Shown: piece after piece, positions 8,277 to 17,022 of the stretch
Layout: the number at the start of each line of letters is the position of its first letter
Numbering within the stretch: the stretch's first letter is position 1
Translations under genes and position numbers: made by a program
The notes under the pieces: model-generated
Told to the model about the DNA's origin: nothing
Databases searched by the model: none
What the model saw: only the letters and a program-made list of their open reading frames with translations
From: UBA5069 sp963773745
Lineage (GTDB): Bacteria; Chloroflexota; Anaerolineae; Caldilineales; Caldilineaceae
NCBI GenBank assembly: GCA_963773745.1
Contig: CAVZCL010000010.1
Span: 1-64,000, forward strand
Length of the DNA: 64,000 nucleotides
Direction of reading: 5' to 3'

Positions 8277-9811
8277 ATGGATGGCCCCGTTGAAACGCCA
8301 CCCTACCTCGCAATGCGCACGATCAGCAAGCGCTTCCCGGGCGTGCAGGCGCTTGACCGCGTCTCATTCGACCTCCGCGCAGGTGAGGTGCACGCCCTGG
8401 TTGGAGAGAACGGCGCCGGCAAGAGCACCCTCATGAAGATTCTCAGCGGCGTCTACCAGCCTGACGCCGGAACTATCCTCCTTGCCGGCGAGGAAGTGAC
8501 CTTTAGCGGGCCCCGTGCGGCGCGTGAACATGGAATTGCCATTGTTCACCAGGAGCTCAACCTCTTCCCTAACCTGACAGTCGCCGAAAATGTCTTTGGC
8601 GGTGATATGCCCGCACGCGGTCTGCTTGCTTTGGAAGACCGCACCAGGGCGGCGCAGGTTTCCGCCGCCTACCTCTCTCGTTTTGGCCTGAGCCTCGACA
8701 CACGCACCCTTGTCCGATCCCTGAGCATTGGGCAGCAGCAGGTTGTTGAGATTGCCCGTGCGCTGGCGCAAAAGGCACGCGTCCTCATTCTTGACGAACC
8801 GACCTCCTCCCTGGCCGAGACCGAAGCTGAAGTGCTCTTCAACCTCATTGACCAGCTGCGGGCCGACGGCATGTGCGTAATCTATATCTCGCACCGGCTG
8901 GAAGAGATTTTTCGCCTGGCTGATCGTGTGACGGTGCTGCGCGACGGCCAGCAGTGGCCACGCGCACCGTCGCCGAAATCGACATTGCCACAGTGATCCG
9001 CCTGATGGTCGGCCGCCAGCTGGAGGATGTTTACGGCAAGCCGCCGGGCGCATCGGACAAGTGCGTGCTGCGCGTCGAGGGGCTGGCCAGCGGCAAACAT
9101 TTCGACGGGGTGAGTTTGAACTGCACGCCGGCGAGATTCTGGGCATGGCGGGCCTCATCGGCGCAGGCCGCTCCGAGGTGGGGCTGACGCTCTTCGGGGC
9201 GCTGCCTATGACTGCTGGGACGGTTGAACTCGATGGCCGCCGCGTGCACATTGGCTCGCCGCAGCATGCCATCCAGCTTGGCATCGCCTACCTCACGGAG
9301 AACCGGCGCAGCGAAGGACTCTTTCTCGGCATGGCCGTCCGACCGAACATTTCGGTGAGCCACCTCACTCGCTTTGCCCACTTCGGCATGCTCAACATGC
9401 GGCACGCACGCCGGCACGCAACTTTACGTGCAGGCGCTCAACGTGCAGACGCCCAGCGTTGAACAGGCCGTAATGAAGTTGAGCGGCGGCAATCAGCAGA
9501 AGGTGCTGCTGGCGCGCTGGCTTGCCATTCATCCACGCTTGCTGATTGTGGATGAACCGACGCGCGGTGTAGATGTCGGCGCCAAGGTGGAGATCTATAC
9601 GCTGCTGCGGCGCCTTGCCGCTGACGGCGTTGCCATTTTGCTCATCTCTTCAGAGCTTCCCGAGGTGCTGGGCATGGCTGACCGCATTCTTGTTATGCAC
9701 GAAGGCAAGCTGACCGGCGCGCTGGCGCGCAATCAGGCCACTGAAGAGCGGATTATGACGCTGGCAACCAACCAGGCGCAAACAGGTATACATAAGGAGC
9801 TTGAACGATGA
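8277..9811 (+). CDS. Ribose-type ABC importer ATPase (two domains), three frameshifts
   Basis: Sugar importers of the RbsA/MglA class use one chain with two ATPase domains. Domain 1 shows Walker A GENGAGKS, Q-loop HQELNLFPNLTV, signature LSIGQQQVVEIARAL and Walker B VLILDEPTSSL. Domain 2 shows the expected atypical P-loop GLIGAGRSE, then LTENRRSEGLFLGM, signature LSGGNQQKVLLARWL and LLIVDEPTRGVDVG. Frames change near 8955, 9110 and 9405, yet every motif is preserved, so sequence error is more likely than decay. TGA 9809-9811 overlaps the permease ATG 9808. It powers uptake of the locus substrate. Confidence 0.9.
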
Positions 9812-10817
9812 ACAAGGGACAGGGCGCTGCCGGCGAGGCCGCTATGGTTGCGTCGCCTGCAAGCCGCTCGCCAAGCTTGCTGGGCCGCGTGGCCGGCGTC
9901 CGTGAGCTGGGTATCTTTCTGGTGATTCTGCTCGTCTCGGCAATTCTGTCCGTGACAACGCAGTCCTTCCTCTCGCCTCAAAACCTGAGTGCGGTGGGGA
10001 TCGGGTTGGTAACGGATGGGCTGATTGCCATTGCCATGACGCTCGTGCTCATTACCGCAGGCGTGGATCTCTTCGGTTGGGTCGGTGCTGGCGCTGACGG
10101 GCATGGTTGTGGCCAAGCTGCTCTTTGGCGGCATGGACGTATTCTTGGCCCTGCCCCTTGCGCTGGGGGTGTCTGCCCTGGTAGGCGCGGTCAACGGCAT
10201 CCTCATTGCCGTGGTGGGAGTCAATGCGCTCATTACCACGTTGGGCATGATGAGCATTGCCGCCAGCCTCTCGCTGGTTGTCTCCGGCGGCTATCCGGTT
10301 TCAGGGCTGCCCGATGCGTTTCTTTTTCTGGGGCAGGGGCATGTGTTGGGGATTCCTTTCCCGGTGCTGCTGCTGGTGGTTGTGGCCGTCGCTGCCGATC
10401 TGCTGTTGCGCCGTGCGCGCTGGTTGCGCCTCGTTTACTACATTGGCGGCAACGAGCGGGCAGCGGTGCTTTCGGGCGTGCCTGTTCAGCGCGTGCGCAT
10501 CCTGATTTTTGTCTTCTGCGCCTTCATGGCGGGCGTCGCGGGCATTATTGCGACGGCACGCCTGGGTTCGGCCTTCCCGCTTGCCGGCCGCGGCGCCGAG
10601 TTGCGCGTCATCTCCGCCTGCGTTATCGGTGGCTGCAGCCTATCCGGCGGCGAAGGCACAATTCTGGGCGCGCTGCTGGGTGTGCTGCTCATGGCGCTCA
10701 TTAGCAACGGCCTCGTTCTACTCAATGTTTCGGTCAACTGGCAGGGTATCGTCACCGGGCGCGATCTTGATTGCCGCTGTGACCTTTGACATTGTCAGCC
10801 GCCGCTCGCGCGCATAA
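9808..10817 (+). CDS. Ribose-type ABC importer permease, two frameshifts
   Basis: This is the membrane partner of the preceding ATPase. It has many hydrophobic segments (for example LGIFLVILLVSAILSV and PFPVLLLVVVAVAADLLL) and the RbsC-type motifs GIGLVTDGLIAIAMTLVLIT, NALITTLGMMSIA, YYIGGNERAAVLSGV and GRGAELRVISACVIGG. Frames change near 10075 and 10765. Complete length is about 336 residues, a little longer than typical RbsC because of a polar N-terminal extension. Start ATG 9808 overlaps the upstream stop, the normal coupling for these operons. Confidence 0.9.
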
Positions 10818-10974
10818 TCCGACACGCGCCCGCAGCCATGCGAAAGGAGTCAGACGCAGACCCATTACGTCTCTGGAAAGTCTCCCGTTGCTTGACGCCA
10901 ATTCTGAAGTCACCACAGTCCAGTACCCACAAAGTGCTTCCCATAAACCATTACCCACCAAAAAGGAGTTGACA

Positions 10975-12016
10975 ATGTTTTCCGCATCAACCAAACGTGT
11001 TTGGATGTGGCTGGCAGTGCTGACGACTCTTTCCATGCTGCTGGCAAGTTGCGCCGTGCCGGTTGCCGTTCCGGCTGCAGATGCCACGGCCGGCCAGGCG
11101 GCGGCGGCACCGCAGGTTAACCCAAATGAGAAGTATGTCATGGTTTCCAATGTGGCCTCGCACCCCTACTGGCTGGATGCGCAATATGGCGGGCGCGACG
11201 CAGCCGAGCAGCTTGGCGTTGTCTGGCAATACACCGGCCCTTCCGAATATGACACACCGGCGCAGGTAACAGCGATTGAGCAGATTATTCCCACCAAGCC
11301 GGCAGGTTCTCATCATTGCGGCGCTCCAGCCGGATGCGCTCAACGCCGTCATTAACAAGGCGGTTGAGGCGGGCATCCCCGTCGTGACTGTGGACACCGA
11401 CGCGCCTGACAGCATGCGCATGACCTACCTGGGCACGGACAACTACCAGGCAGGCCGCCTCATGGGGCAGCGCATTGTGGAAGTTCTGGGCGGCAGCGGC
11501 AAGGTGGGCATTGCCACCGTGCCCGGCCAGTTCAATCTGGAAGAGCGCATTCGCGGCATCAACGATGTATTCGCCGCGACGAATGGCGCAGTGGAAATTG
11601 TTGCAACTGTTGACGACAAGGCCGACGACGCGGCCACGATTGACGCTGTGGTTGCCATGCTGCAGGCCCACCCCGAAATCGACCTCGTCACCAGCATTAA
11701 TGCCGTGGGCGCCGGTGTAGCTGCCGCGCTGCGCCAGACCAACAACGTGGGCAAGGTGAAGGCCGTTACCTTTGATATTACGGACCCTATCATCCAGGCG
11801 CTTGAGGATGGCACAATCGACAGCACGCTCGTCCAGCGCACTTACATGATGACCTTCCTCGGTGTGCAGTTGCTCTACAACTACAACCATCAGACCGATT
11901 ACCTGAAGAACTGGAGCGAGAATGGGCTGTCGCCTCTTCCCAATGGTGTTGACACTGGCGTGATGGTCATCACAAAAGACCAGCTGGCTCCATTCAAGCC
12001 GGCCGAGTCCCAGTAG
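10975..12016 (+). CDS. Sugar-type ABC substrate-binding lipoprotein, one frameshift
   Basis: ATG 10975 follows AAAAGGAG. The N-terminus is a lipoprotein signal peptide (WMWLAVLTTLSMLLASC) with the lipidated Cys near residue 23, then an Ala/Pro linker and the ligand-binding fold. Motifs include VSNVASHPYWLDAQYGG, AGIPVVTVDTDAPDS, YLGTDNYQAGRLMGQ and LVTSINAVGAGVAAAL, typical of RbsB-like proteins. One shift lies near 11308 where VLIIAALQPDALN should follow TKPAG. About 346 residues. It captures the locus substrate outside the membrane. A 157-base gap precedes it in which I see no gene. Confidence 0.9.
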
Positions 12017-12061
12017 CAGCTACGATCGGCAGCGACTGATTTCATAGGGGCACAATGACTG

Positions 12062-12111
12062 CCACCTCTGCATGCACCTCCGCAGCACCTTGCGGGCGCA
12101 TGCAGAGGTGG
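12062..12111. repeat. Stem-loop between binding protein and corrinoid gene
   Basis: CCACCTCTGCATGC (12062-12075) is exactly complementary to GCATGCAGAGGTGG (12098-12111) across a 22-base loop. It lies between the substrate-binding gene and the corrinoid gene and has no T-run, so a message-stabilising or attenuating structure is more likely than a simple terminator. Confidence 0.6.
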
Positions 12112-12163
12112 GTGCCGACGTGTTTACGCACCTGGGCAGCCTTTGAAGAAAAAGAGGTGAATT

Positions 12164-12823
12164 GTGGCTGATTATTTGGATATCATTTGGGACCAGGTAT
12201 TGGCTGGCCAAATTAAGGCAGTGCCCGCGAGCGTGCAGAGCGCCCTCGATGCGGGAATCTCCGCCGAGGTCATCCTCAAAGAAGGCATGGTTGCAGCCAT
12301 GGCCGAGGTGGGGCTGCTCTTTGAAGAAGGGGAGATCTTTGTGCCCGAAATGCTCATGTCGGCCCGCTCGATGCAGGCAGGCATGACCGTGCTGAAGCCC
12401 GCCCTCACCGCAGCGGGCGCCGAGACAGGTGGCGCGGGCAGAGTGGTTATAGGCACCGTCGCCGGTGACATGCATGACATTGGCAAGAACCTCGTCGCAA
12501 TTATGCTCGAAGGCGCCGGTTTTGAAGTGGTGGATCTGGGCGTCGATGTCCCTGTCCAGCACTTCGTTGAAGCTGTACGCCAACACCAACCAGCCATAGT
12601 TGGTCTCTCGGCGCTGTTGACGACAACCACTGCACAAATTGGGACGACCATCGCCGCCCTGGAAGCAGCGGGACTCCGAAGCAATATCAAGGTAATGGTG
12701 GGTGGCGCGCCCGTGACGCAAGCCTTTGCCGACCAAGTGGGCGCCGACGGCTACGCGGACGACGTGGGCTCTGCCGCACGTCTCGCTCTGCGCCTGACAA
12801 GCCGGCCCGAGGTTAGCCAATAA
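12164..12823 (+). CDS. Corrinoid (methylcobalamin) protein of methyltransferase system
   Basis: Intact 219-residue protein with the two-part fold of MtbC/MttC-type corrinoid proteins: an N-terminal helical cap (to about residue 90) and a C-terminal cobalamin-binding Rossmann domain. The cobalamin-ligand motif is GDMHDIGKN near residue 100 (DxHxxG), followed by GLSALLTTT and GGAPVT. GTG 12164 follows AAAGAGGTG. With the URO-D-type protein at 7.1-8.3 kb it forms a candidate methyl-transfer pair; the methyl-donating partner could be the imported substrate. No reductive activase gene (RamA type) is in view. Confidence 0.92.
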   Translation: MADYLDIIWDQVLAGQIKAVPASVQSALDAGISAEVILKEGMVAAMAEVGLLFEEGEIFVPEMLMSARSMQAGMTVLKPALTAAGAETGGAGRVVIGTVAGDMHDIGKNLVAIMLEGAGFEVVDLGVDVPVQHFVEAVRQHQPAIVGLSALLTTTTAQIGTTIAALEAAGLRSNIKVMVGGAPVTQAFADQVGADGYADDVGSAARLALRLTSRPEVSQ

Positions 12824-12950
12824 CCGATGAGTCCACTGAGATTACTCGGCATAGAGCGACATTACTGGTCTTTGTAAGGTTGATCAATACCGAGTATTTG
12901 CAGGGGACTCACTCATATATGAATAGCAACTGCGTAGGTAAGACCCCTAG

Positions 12951-14399
12951 TACTACAGTTGTAATTAAGTTGCAAGAGCGAGTCTGCGGCGGTAGTGGTG
13001 ATGTTGCGCCACGGCCTGATGGCGTCTGCGCCAGTCGGACCAGGCCAGGACAAACGCAACCGGCGGCAGCATCTGCCACAGCAGCCGCCAGAGCAACCGG
13101 CGTACTTCAGGTACGCTCAAACCGACACGAGCCCGCGCCGGCGCTTGAACGCCGCCAGGCTGCCCGGCGGCAGGTCCCCCTTTTCCGCTGGCGGCTGAAC
13201 CACCGCACGTCTGGTTCCGCAGCAACGTCGACAGCGTGCAGCCGCATGGCGGTCAAGAGCGCATGGGCCAGACAGGCGAGTGTGGCATGACGGTACCCAG
13301 CCCGCATAGGAGCGCACCTCATAATGGTCCAGCCCCACCTCGCCCTTGGCCTCCTGGAAGGCAGATTCGATGCGCCAGCGGCTGCCTGCGATGCGCACGA
13401 GTGTAGCGAGCGGGGTCGCGGCGGGCGCACAACAGACAAACGTCGCCAAGTCTGTCGGGTCTTCCAGGCTGCGTCGCACCAGGAGCCAGCGGCGCCAGTC
13501 CTCAATCAGCGGCGCATTCAGCGCCACCACCTGCCAGTCGTAGAGCCGCGGCCCCTTGGCGCCGTCGCCGGCGCTCAGCCGCACCCAGCCCTCGGCAGGC
13601 AATTGCGCCACAACGTCACTTACCCGCACCTGCTGCCAGCCAATGGGCAGGTATTCCTTGGCCGAGACCGCCAGCACATAGGGCTTGGGGATAGTCTCCA
13701 GCCAGAGACGAATGCTGCGGTAGTCGCCGTAGATGCTGTCGCCCGTCACCCAGCCAAACGGCACAGCGTCGGCCGCAGCGCGCTTGAGCATCGCCAGCGC
13801 CATCTCCGGCTTGGTCGCAAACGCAACCTCGTCGGGAATGCCGGCTTGGCGGCAGCGGGTGCGGTCGTCGGTCCAACTCTTGGGCAGGTAGAGCGTGCGG
13901 TCAATCAAGGCCGTGCCCTTGTGCGTGGCGTAGGCCAGAAAGACGCCAATCTGGCAGTTCTCGATGCGTCCCGCCGTGCCGCTGTACTGGCGCTGCACGC
14001 CCGCCGAATGCGTGCCCTTCTTGAGAAAGCCGGTCTCGTCGACGATGAGCACCGCCTCCCTATCGCCCAGGTGCTCGACCGCATAGCGGCGCAGGTCGTC
14101 GCGCACCGCATCGGCATCCCAGACGCCACGGTAGAGGAACTGCTGCATGGCGTAGGGGCTCTGCTCGCCCAGCATCTCGGCCAGCTGCCAGGCGTTCTTG
14201 CGCTCGGCGGGGCTGAGCAGCCCCTGCAGATAGTCCTTGGCCCGTTGGCGGGCTTCCGAGCGGGCGAAGCGCGGGCCGATGCGCGCGAGCAGCCGGTCGA
14301 GTTCGTTCTGCCAGGCCGTGACATCCATGCGCTTGCCCTCCCTCTGCGCCGTCCCCGTGCGACGATGACGGCAAGTCTACCATACCTACAACTGTAGTA
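12951..14399. mobile_element. IS701-like insertion sequence with CTAG target duplication
   Basis: The element is bounded by the inverted repeats TACTACAGTTGTA (12951-12963) and TACAACTGTAGTA (14387-14399). It is flanked on both sides by CTAG (12947-12950 and 14400-14403), the 4-bp duplication expected of IS701-family elements. The 1449-bp length and single transposase gene also fit. The intact ends indicate recent insertion. It lies just after the corrinoid gene and does not interrupt a gene I can identify. Confidence 0.9.
12965..14328 (-). CDS. IS701-family DDE transposase, two frameshifts
   Basis: The first 320 residues are intact in one frame: MDVTAWQNELDRLLARIGPRF at the start, LIVDETGFLKKGTHSAG (first catalytic Asp), FGWVTGDSIYGDY (second Asp) and RWRIESAFQEAKGEVGLDHYEVR (catalytic Glu). 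The end of the protein is found by moving to other frames: GWYRHATLACLAHALLTAMR, then LSVPEVRRLLWRLLW and AWSDWRRRHQAVAQ, ending at 12965. Shifts lie near 13285 and 13165. The protein cuts and rejoins the element ends. Confidence 0.9.
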
Positions 14400-14403
14400 C
14401 TAG

Positions 14404-15260
14404 AGCGCTGTTTGAAAAGGTCATGTTGAGGCCAGGCGACGCACCATGAGGCGAATCATAGCGATGTAAATCAGGGTTTCGCTGGTCTCCGGCAGGCGTT
14501 CGTAGTCCTTGCTTAAGCGTCGATAGTGGTTGAGCCAGCCAAAGGTGCGTTCGACGACCCAGCGCCGGGGCAGGACCGCAAAACCCTTCTGCTCTTCAGG
14601 TCGCAGAACCACCTTGAGGTGAAAGTGGAAACGGTCCGTCACCCAGGTTAAGAGTTGGCCACGGTAGCCACCATCGACCCATATGCGGCGTAGCTTCTTG
14701 CAACTGCCACCAAGTCGGGCCAGCAACAACTTTGCACCATCTCTATCCTGTATGGAAGCAACTGTGACGATGACAAGCAGTAGCAAACCCGTTGTGTCGA
14801 CCAGGATATGGCGTTTGCGGCCCTTTACCTGTTTACCTTTGTCATAGCCACGCACGCCTGCGACGGCGGTGGTCTTGACACTCTGGCTGTCCAGGCAACC
14901 AGCTGTCGGATGCTTGTGACGCCCATTGCGTTGGCGTAAACGCGCACGTAGTGTGTCATGCAGCCTTTGCCAGAGGCCCGACTTGCGCCACTGTGTGAAG
15001 TACCAGTAGACGCTCTGCCAGCGAGGATACTCCTTTGGCAACATGCGCCACTGGACACCACTCACAACAACATACAAGATTGCGTTGACGACTTCACGCA
15101 TCTCCAGGCTGCGTGGCCGTCCGCCTGATTTCGCCGCTGGGATGAATTCCTGGATAATCATCCACTGGCTGTCGGATAAATCTGTGGGATATCGTTTTGT
15201 GTTCACAACCCAAACGTATACCACGTTTCGTCCGACAGCCTACCCTTTTCAAACAGCCTC
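14404..15260. mobile_element. IS5-like insertion sequence abutting the IS701-like element
   Basis: Near-end inverted repeats GCTGTTTGAAAAGG (14407-14420) and CCTTTTCAAACAGC (15244-15257) enclose a complete transposase gene. The left end begins within a few bases of the CTAG copy that closes the IS701-like element. I could not identify a clear target duplication, so the exact ends are approximate. The right end lies about 40 bases from the integrase stop codon. Confidence 0.8.
14421..15224 (-). CDS. IS5-family transposase
   Basis: An intact 267-residue DDE transposase. The N-terminal DUF4096-type part reads YPTDLSDSQWMIIQEFIPAAK, GGRPRSLEMREVVNAILYVV and SGVQWRMLP. The catalytic core shows GCLDSQSVKTT and GYDKGKQVKGRKRHILVDT (first Asp), IWVDGGYRG (second Asp) and RRWVVERTFGWLNHYRRLSKDYE (Glu). 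These motifs are those of the IS5 group with DSQSVKTT. No frameshift, unlike its neighbours. Start ATG is either the first codon or the internal VNTKRYP; the longer form is kept. Confidence 0.93.
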   Translation of the reverse strand: MVYVWVVNTKRYPTDLSDSQWMIIQEFIPAAKSGGRPRSLEMREVVNAILYVVVSGVQWRMLPKEYPRWQSVYWYFTQWRKSGLWQRLHDTLRARLRQRNGRHKHPTAGCLDSQSVKTTAVAGVRGYDKGKQVKGRKRHILVDTTGLLLLVIVTVASIQDRDGAKLLLARLGGSCKKLRRIWVDGGYRGQLLTWVTDRFHFHLKVVLRPEEQKGFAVLPRRWVVERTFGWLNHYRRLSKDYERLPETSETLIYIAMIRLMVRRLAST

Positions 15261-15300
15261 TCTGCAAACACTGACATCCGCCTTCAACCTTAACTGCCGC

Positions 15301-16225
15301 TCAGAACTTCCAGTTGTCCGCCGGGCTGGCGCGCTTCTGTGCCTCCTGCAGGTCCGCCTCAGCCAGCGATGCATAGATGCGCACGGTGTCCAGCCGCTCG
15401 TGGCCCAGCATGCGCTGCAGTTCAAGTACACTGCCGCCATTGCGCAGAAAGGTGATGGCGAATGTATGACGGAACTTGTGCACCGTGGAATGAAGCACGC
15501 CTGCACGTTCGCACAGCGATTGATCATCTTGCGCAGCGCCGCCGTGTCCATGGCCGTGTTGTTCCGTGTGGCAAAGATCGGATCGGTTGCACGCAGGTCG
15601 CCTCGATCCGCCAGGTAACGCCAGAGCGCCTTGCGCGCAGCGTCACCCATGAAGACCATGCGGCTCTTGTTCCCCTTGCCATGGCGAATCTGGAGGCGGC
15701 CCAGCTTGTTTTCATAGTCCTTGACCACCAGGTCGCACAGTTCCTGAGCACGGATACCTGTGTCGACCAGCACGAGGATAATGGCGCGGTCGCGGCAGTT
15801 TCCATCCTCGCTCGCTCTTGACTTCCTTTCCCTTGGGCGTCTTCCACTGTGCATTCTCTGCACACGCATTCAGCAATGCACCAATGTCCGTGCGCGAATA
15901 GGGCTCGACCACGGGCCGGTGGTAGCGAGGCCGCGCCACGCGACCGCGGATCACATGCTTGATCTCCAGCTCCCGCTCGGCCCAGCTCCACAGGCTCGAG
16001 AGTGCTGTCCAGCAATTGCTCACAGACTTGGCGCTCAACCCCTGCGCCTGCAGCCCGCCCAGAAACTTGCGCACCTGGTCCGTTGTGATGGTCCTCGAAC
16101 TCGACATTGCCCCCCACGAATTCCCGAAAGCGTGTAAACGTGAGTGCGTAGTCGGATACCGTGTGCGGACTCACATTGCGCCGCTTTTCCAGCCAGAAGC
16201 CTTCCAAAGCATCGTCCCAGAGCAT
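15301..16225 (-). CDS. Tyrosine recombinase/integrase, about three frameshifts
   Basis: Site-specific integrase that would move the element in or out of the neighbouring tRNA gene. ATG 16225 follows GGAGAAG. The N-terminal SAM-like domain reads LEGFWLEKRRNVSPHTV and SDYALTFTRFREFVGG, then in another frame TDQVRKFLGGLQAQGLSAKSV. The catalytic domain shows VDTGIRAQELCDL (Arg), HKFRHTFAITFLRNGG (His-x-x-Arg), LGHERLDTVRIYASL (His and the nucleophilic Tyr). Frame changes lie near 16090, 15830 and 15500. All catalytic residues are present. Encoded on the same strand as the tRNA-Val beyond its 3' end. Confidence 0.88.
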
Positions 16226-16256
16226 CTTCTTCTCCCATTCAATTGTGGCGCCCCAT

Positions 16257-16459
16257 GTCTGCCAACACACCAATTGACGGACACGCGGCCCCAGTTGTGG
16301 CCTTATGGATGCCTTTGCGCTGTGCATCCATAAGGTCGGAGGTTATGTCGACCATCTACCCTTTCGTCTGCCAATCGCCGTCCACGTCTGCCAATGTGGA
16401 CGGCCCCAGAAACGACTTGAGACCTTATGGTTCGTGCAGAAGCACGACCATAAGGTCTC
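16257..16459. repeat. Probable integrase attachment region with direct and inverted repeats
   Basis: Between the integrase start and the tRNA 3' end lie three copies of GTCTGCCAA (16257-16265, 16366-16374, 16386-16394) and three hairpins: CCTTATGGATG/CATCCATAAGG (16301-16335, perfect 11 bp), GCCGTCCAC/GTGGACGGC (16377-16404), and a 41-base one built on GAGACCTTATGG/CCATAAGGTCTC (16419-16459). Direct repeats of this kind beside an integrase resemble arm-type binding sites. The role is inferred. Confidence 0.55.
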
Positions 16460-16481
16460 AGGCAGGTGTCCGACAATGTTG

Positions 16482-16558
<77 letters not shown>

Positions 16559-16677
16559 TCGACTTTGCACCTGTGCTCCGCGACAGAGAACCCGGAGCTT
16601 GGCGCAACGTGCCCTTTAGTATACCATGGCCTTCACTGCATGCAAATCTGTACCGCTTTCTTCACTCGAGTAACCCA

Positions 16678-16908
16678 ATGTTCATGGCCCGCAACAATCG
16701 CTTCCTCACACGCATCTTCTTCGCCACCGTCCTCGTCGTTGGCCTCCTCGGCGGATGGTTCGCATCATCGCGCTGGAACGTCGACATCGACGCACTGCTC
16801 GCACCCACAGGCGCAGAACAGACCGACTGGGTCGACGCCGCCTCGCTTGTCGGCGAGGAAATGCTCCAATTCTTCCTCGGCTGGACCAACGGCGCTAACA
16901 CGCAATAG
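16678..16908 (+). CDS. Small single-span membrane protein
   Basis: A 76-residue frame starts MFMARNNRFLTRIFF; a second ATG lies at 16684. Residues about 10-28 (FFATVLVVGLLGGWF) form one membrane helix, followed by a soluble tail with SSRWNVDIDALLAPTG and LVGEEMLQFFLGWTNG. No family recognised. The ribosome site is weak. The stop codon is five bases from a 47-bp perfect inverted repeat shared with the convergent gene on the other side, which supports a genuine gene end here. Confidence 0.55.
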   Translation: MFMARNNRFLTRIFFATVLVVGLLGGWFASSRWNVDIDALLAPTGAEQTDWVDAASLVGEEMLQFFLGWTNGANTQ

Positions 16909-16913
16909 ATTAC

Positions 16914-17011
16914 GGTTCAAGGGTTTAGGGGTTCATAAGCAAAGACACGGGGTATCCAGTAGTCACTGGATACCCCGTGTCTTTGCTTATGAACCCCTAA
17001 ACCCTTGAACC
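16914..17011. terminator. Perfect 47-bp inverted repeat between convergent genes
   Basis: Bases 16914-16960 are exactly complementary to 16965-17011, with a 4-base loop AGTC. The arm contains GGTTCAAGGGTTTAGGGG. The repeat fills the space between the + gene ending 16908 and the - gene ending 17023, so it probably serves as a bidirectional terminator. Much longer than an ordinary terminator stem. Confidence 0.8.
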
Positions 17012-17022
17012 CTTAAACCTCT

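Noticed and set aside
16301..16459. Hairpins beside the integrase as a small CRISPR array or integron attC cassettes
   Set aside because: There are no regularly spaced identical repeats with unique spacers and no cas genes, and the integrase is not of the integron type. A phage-type attachment region fits better.
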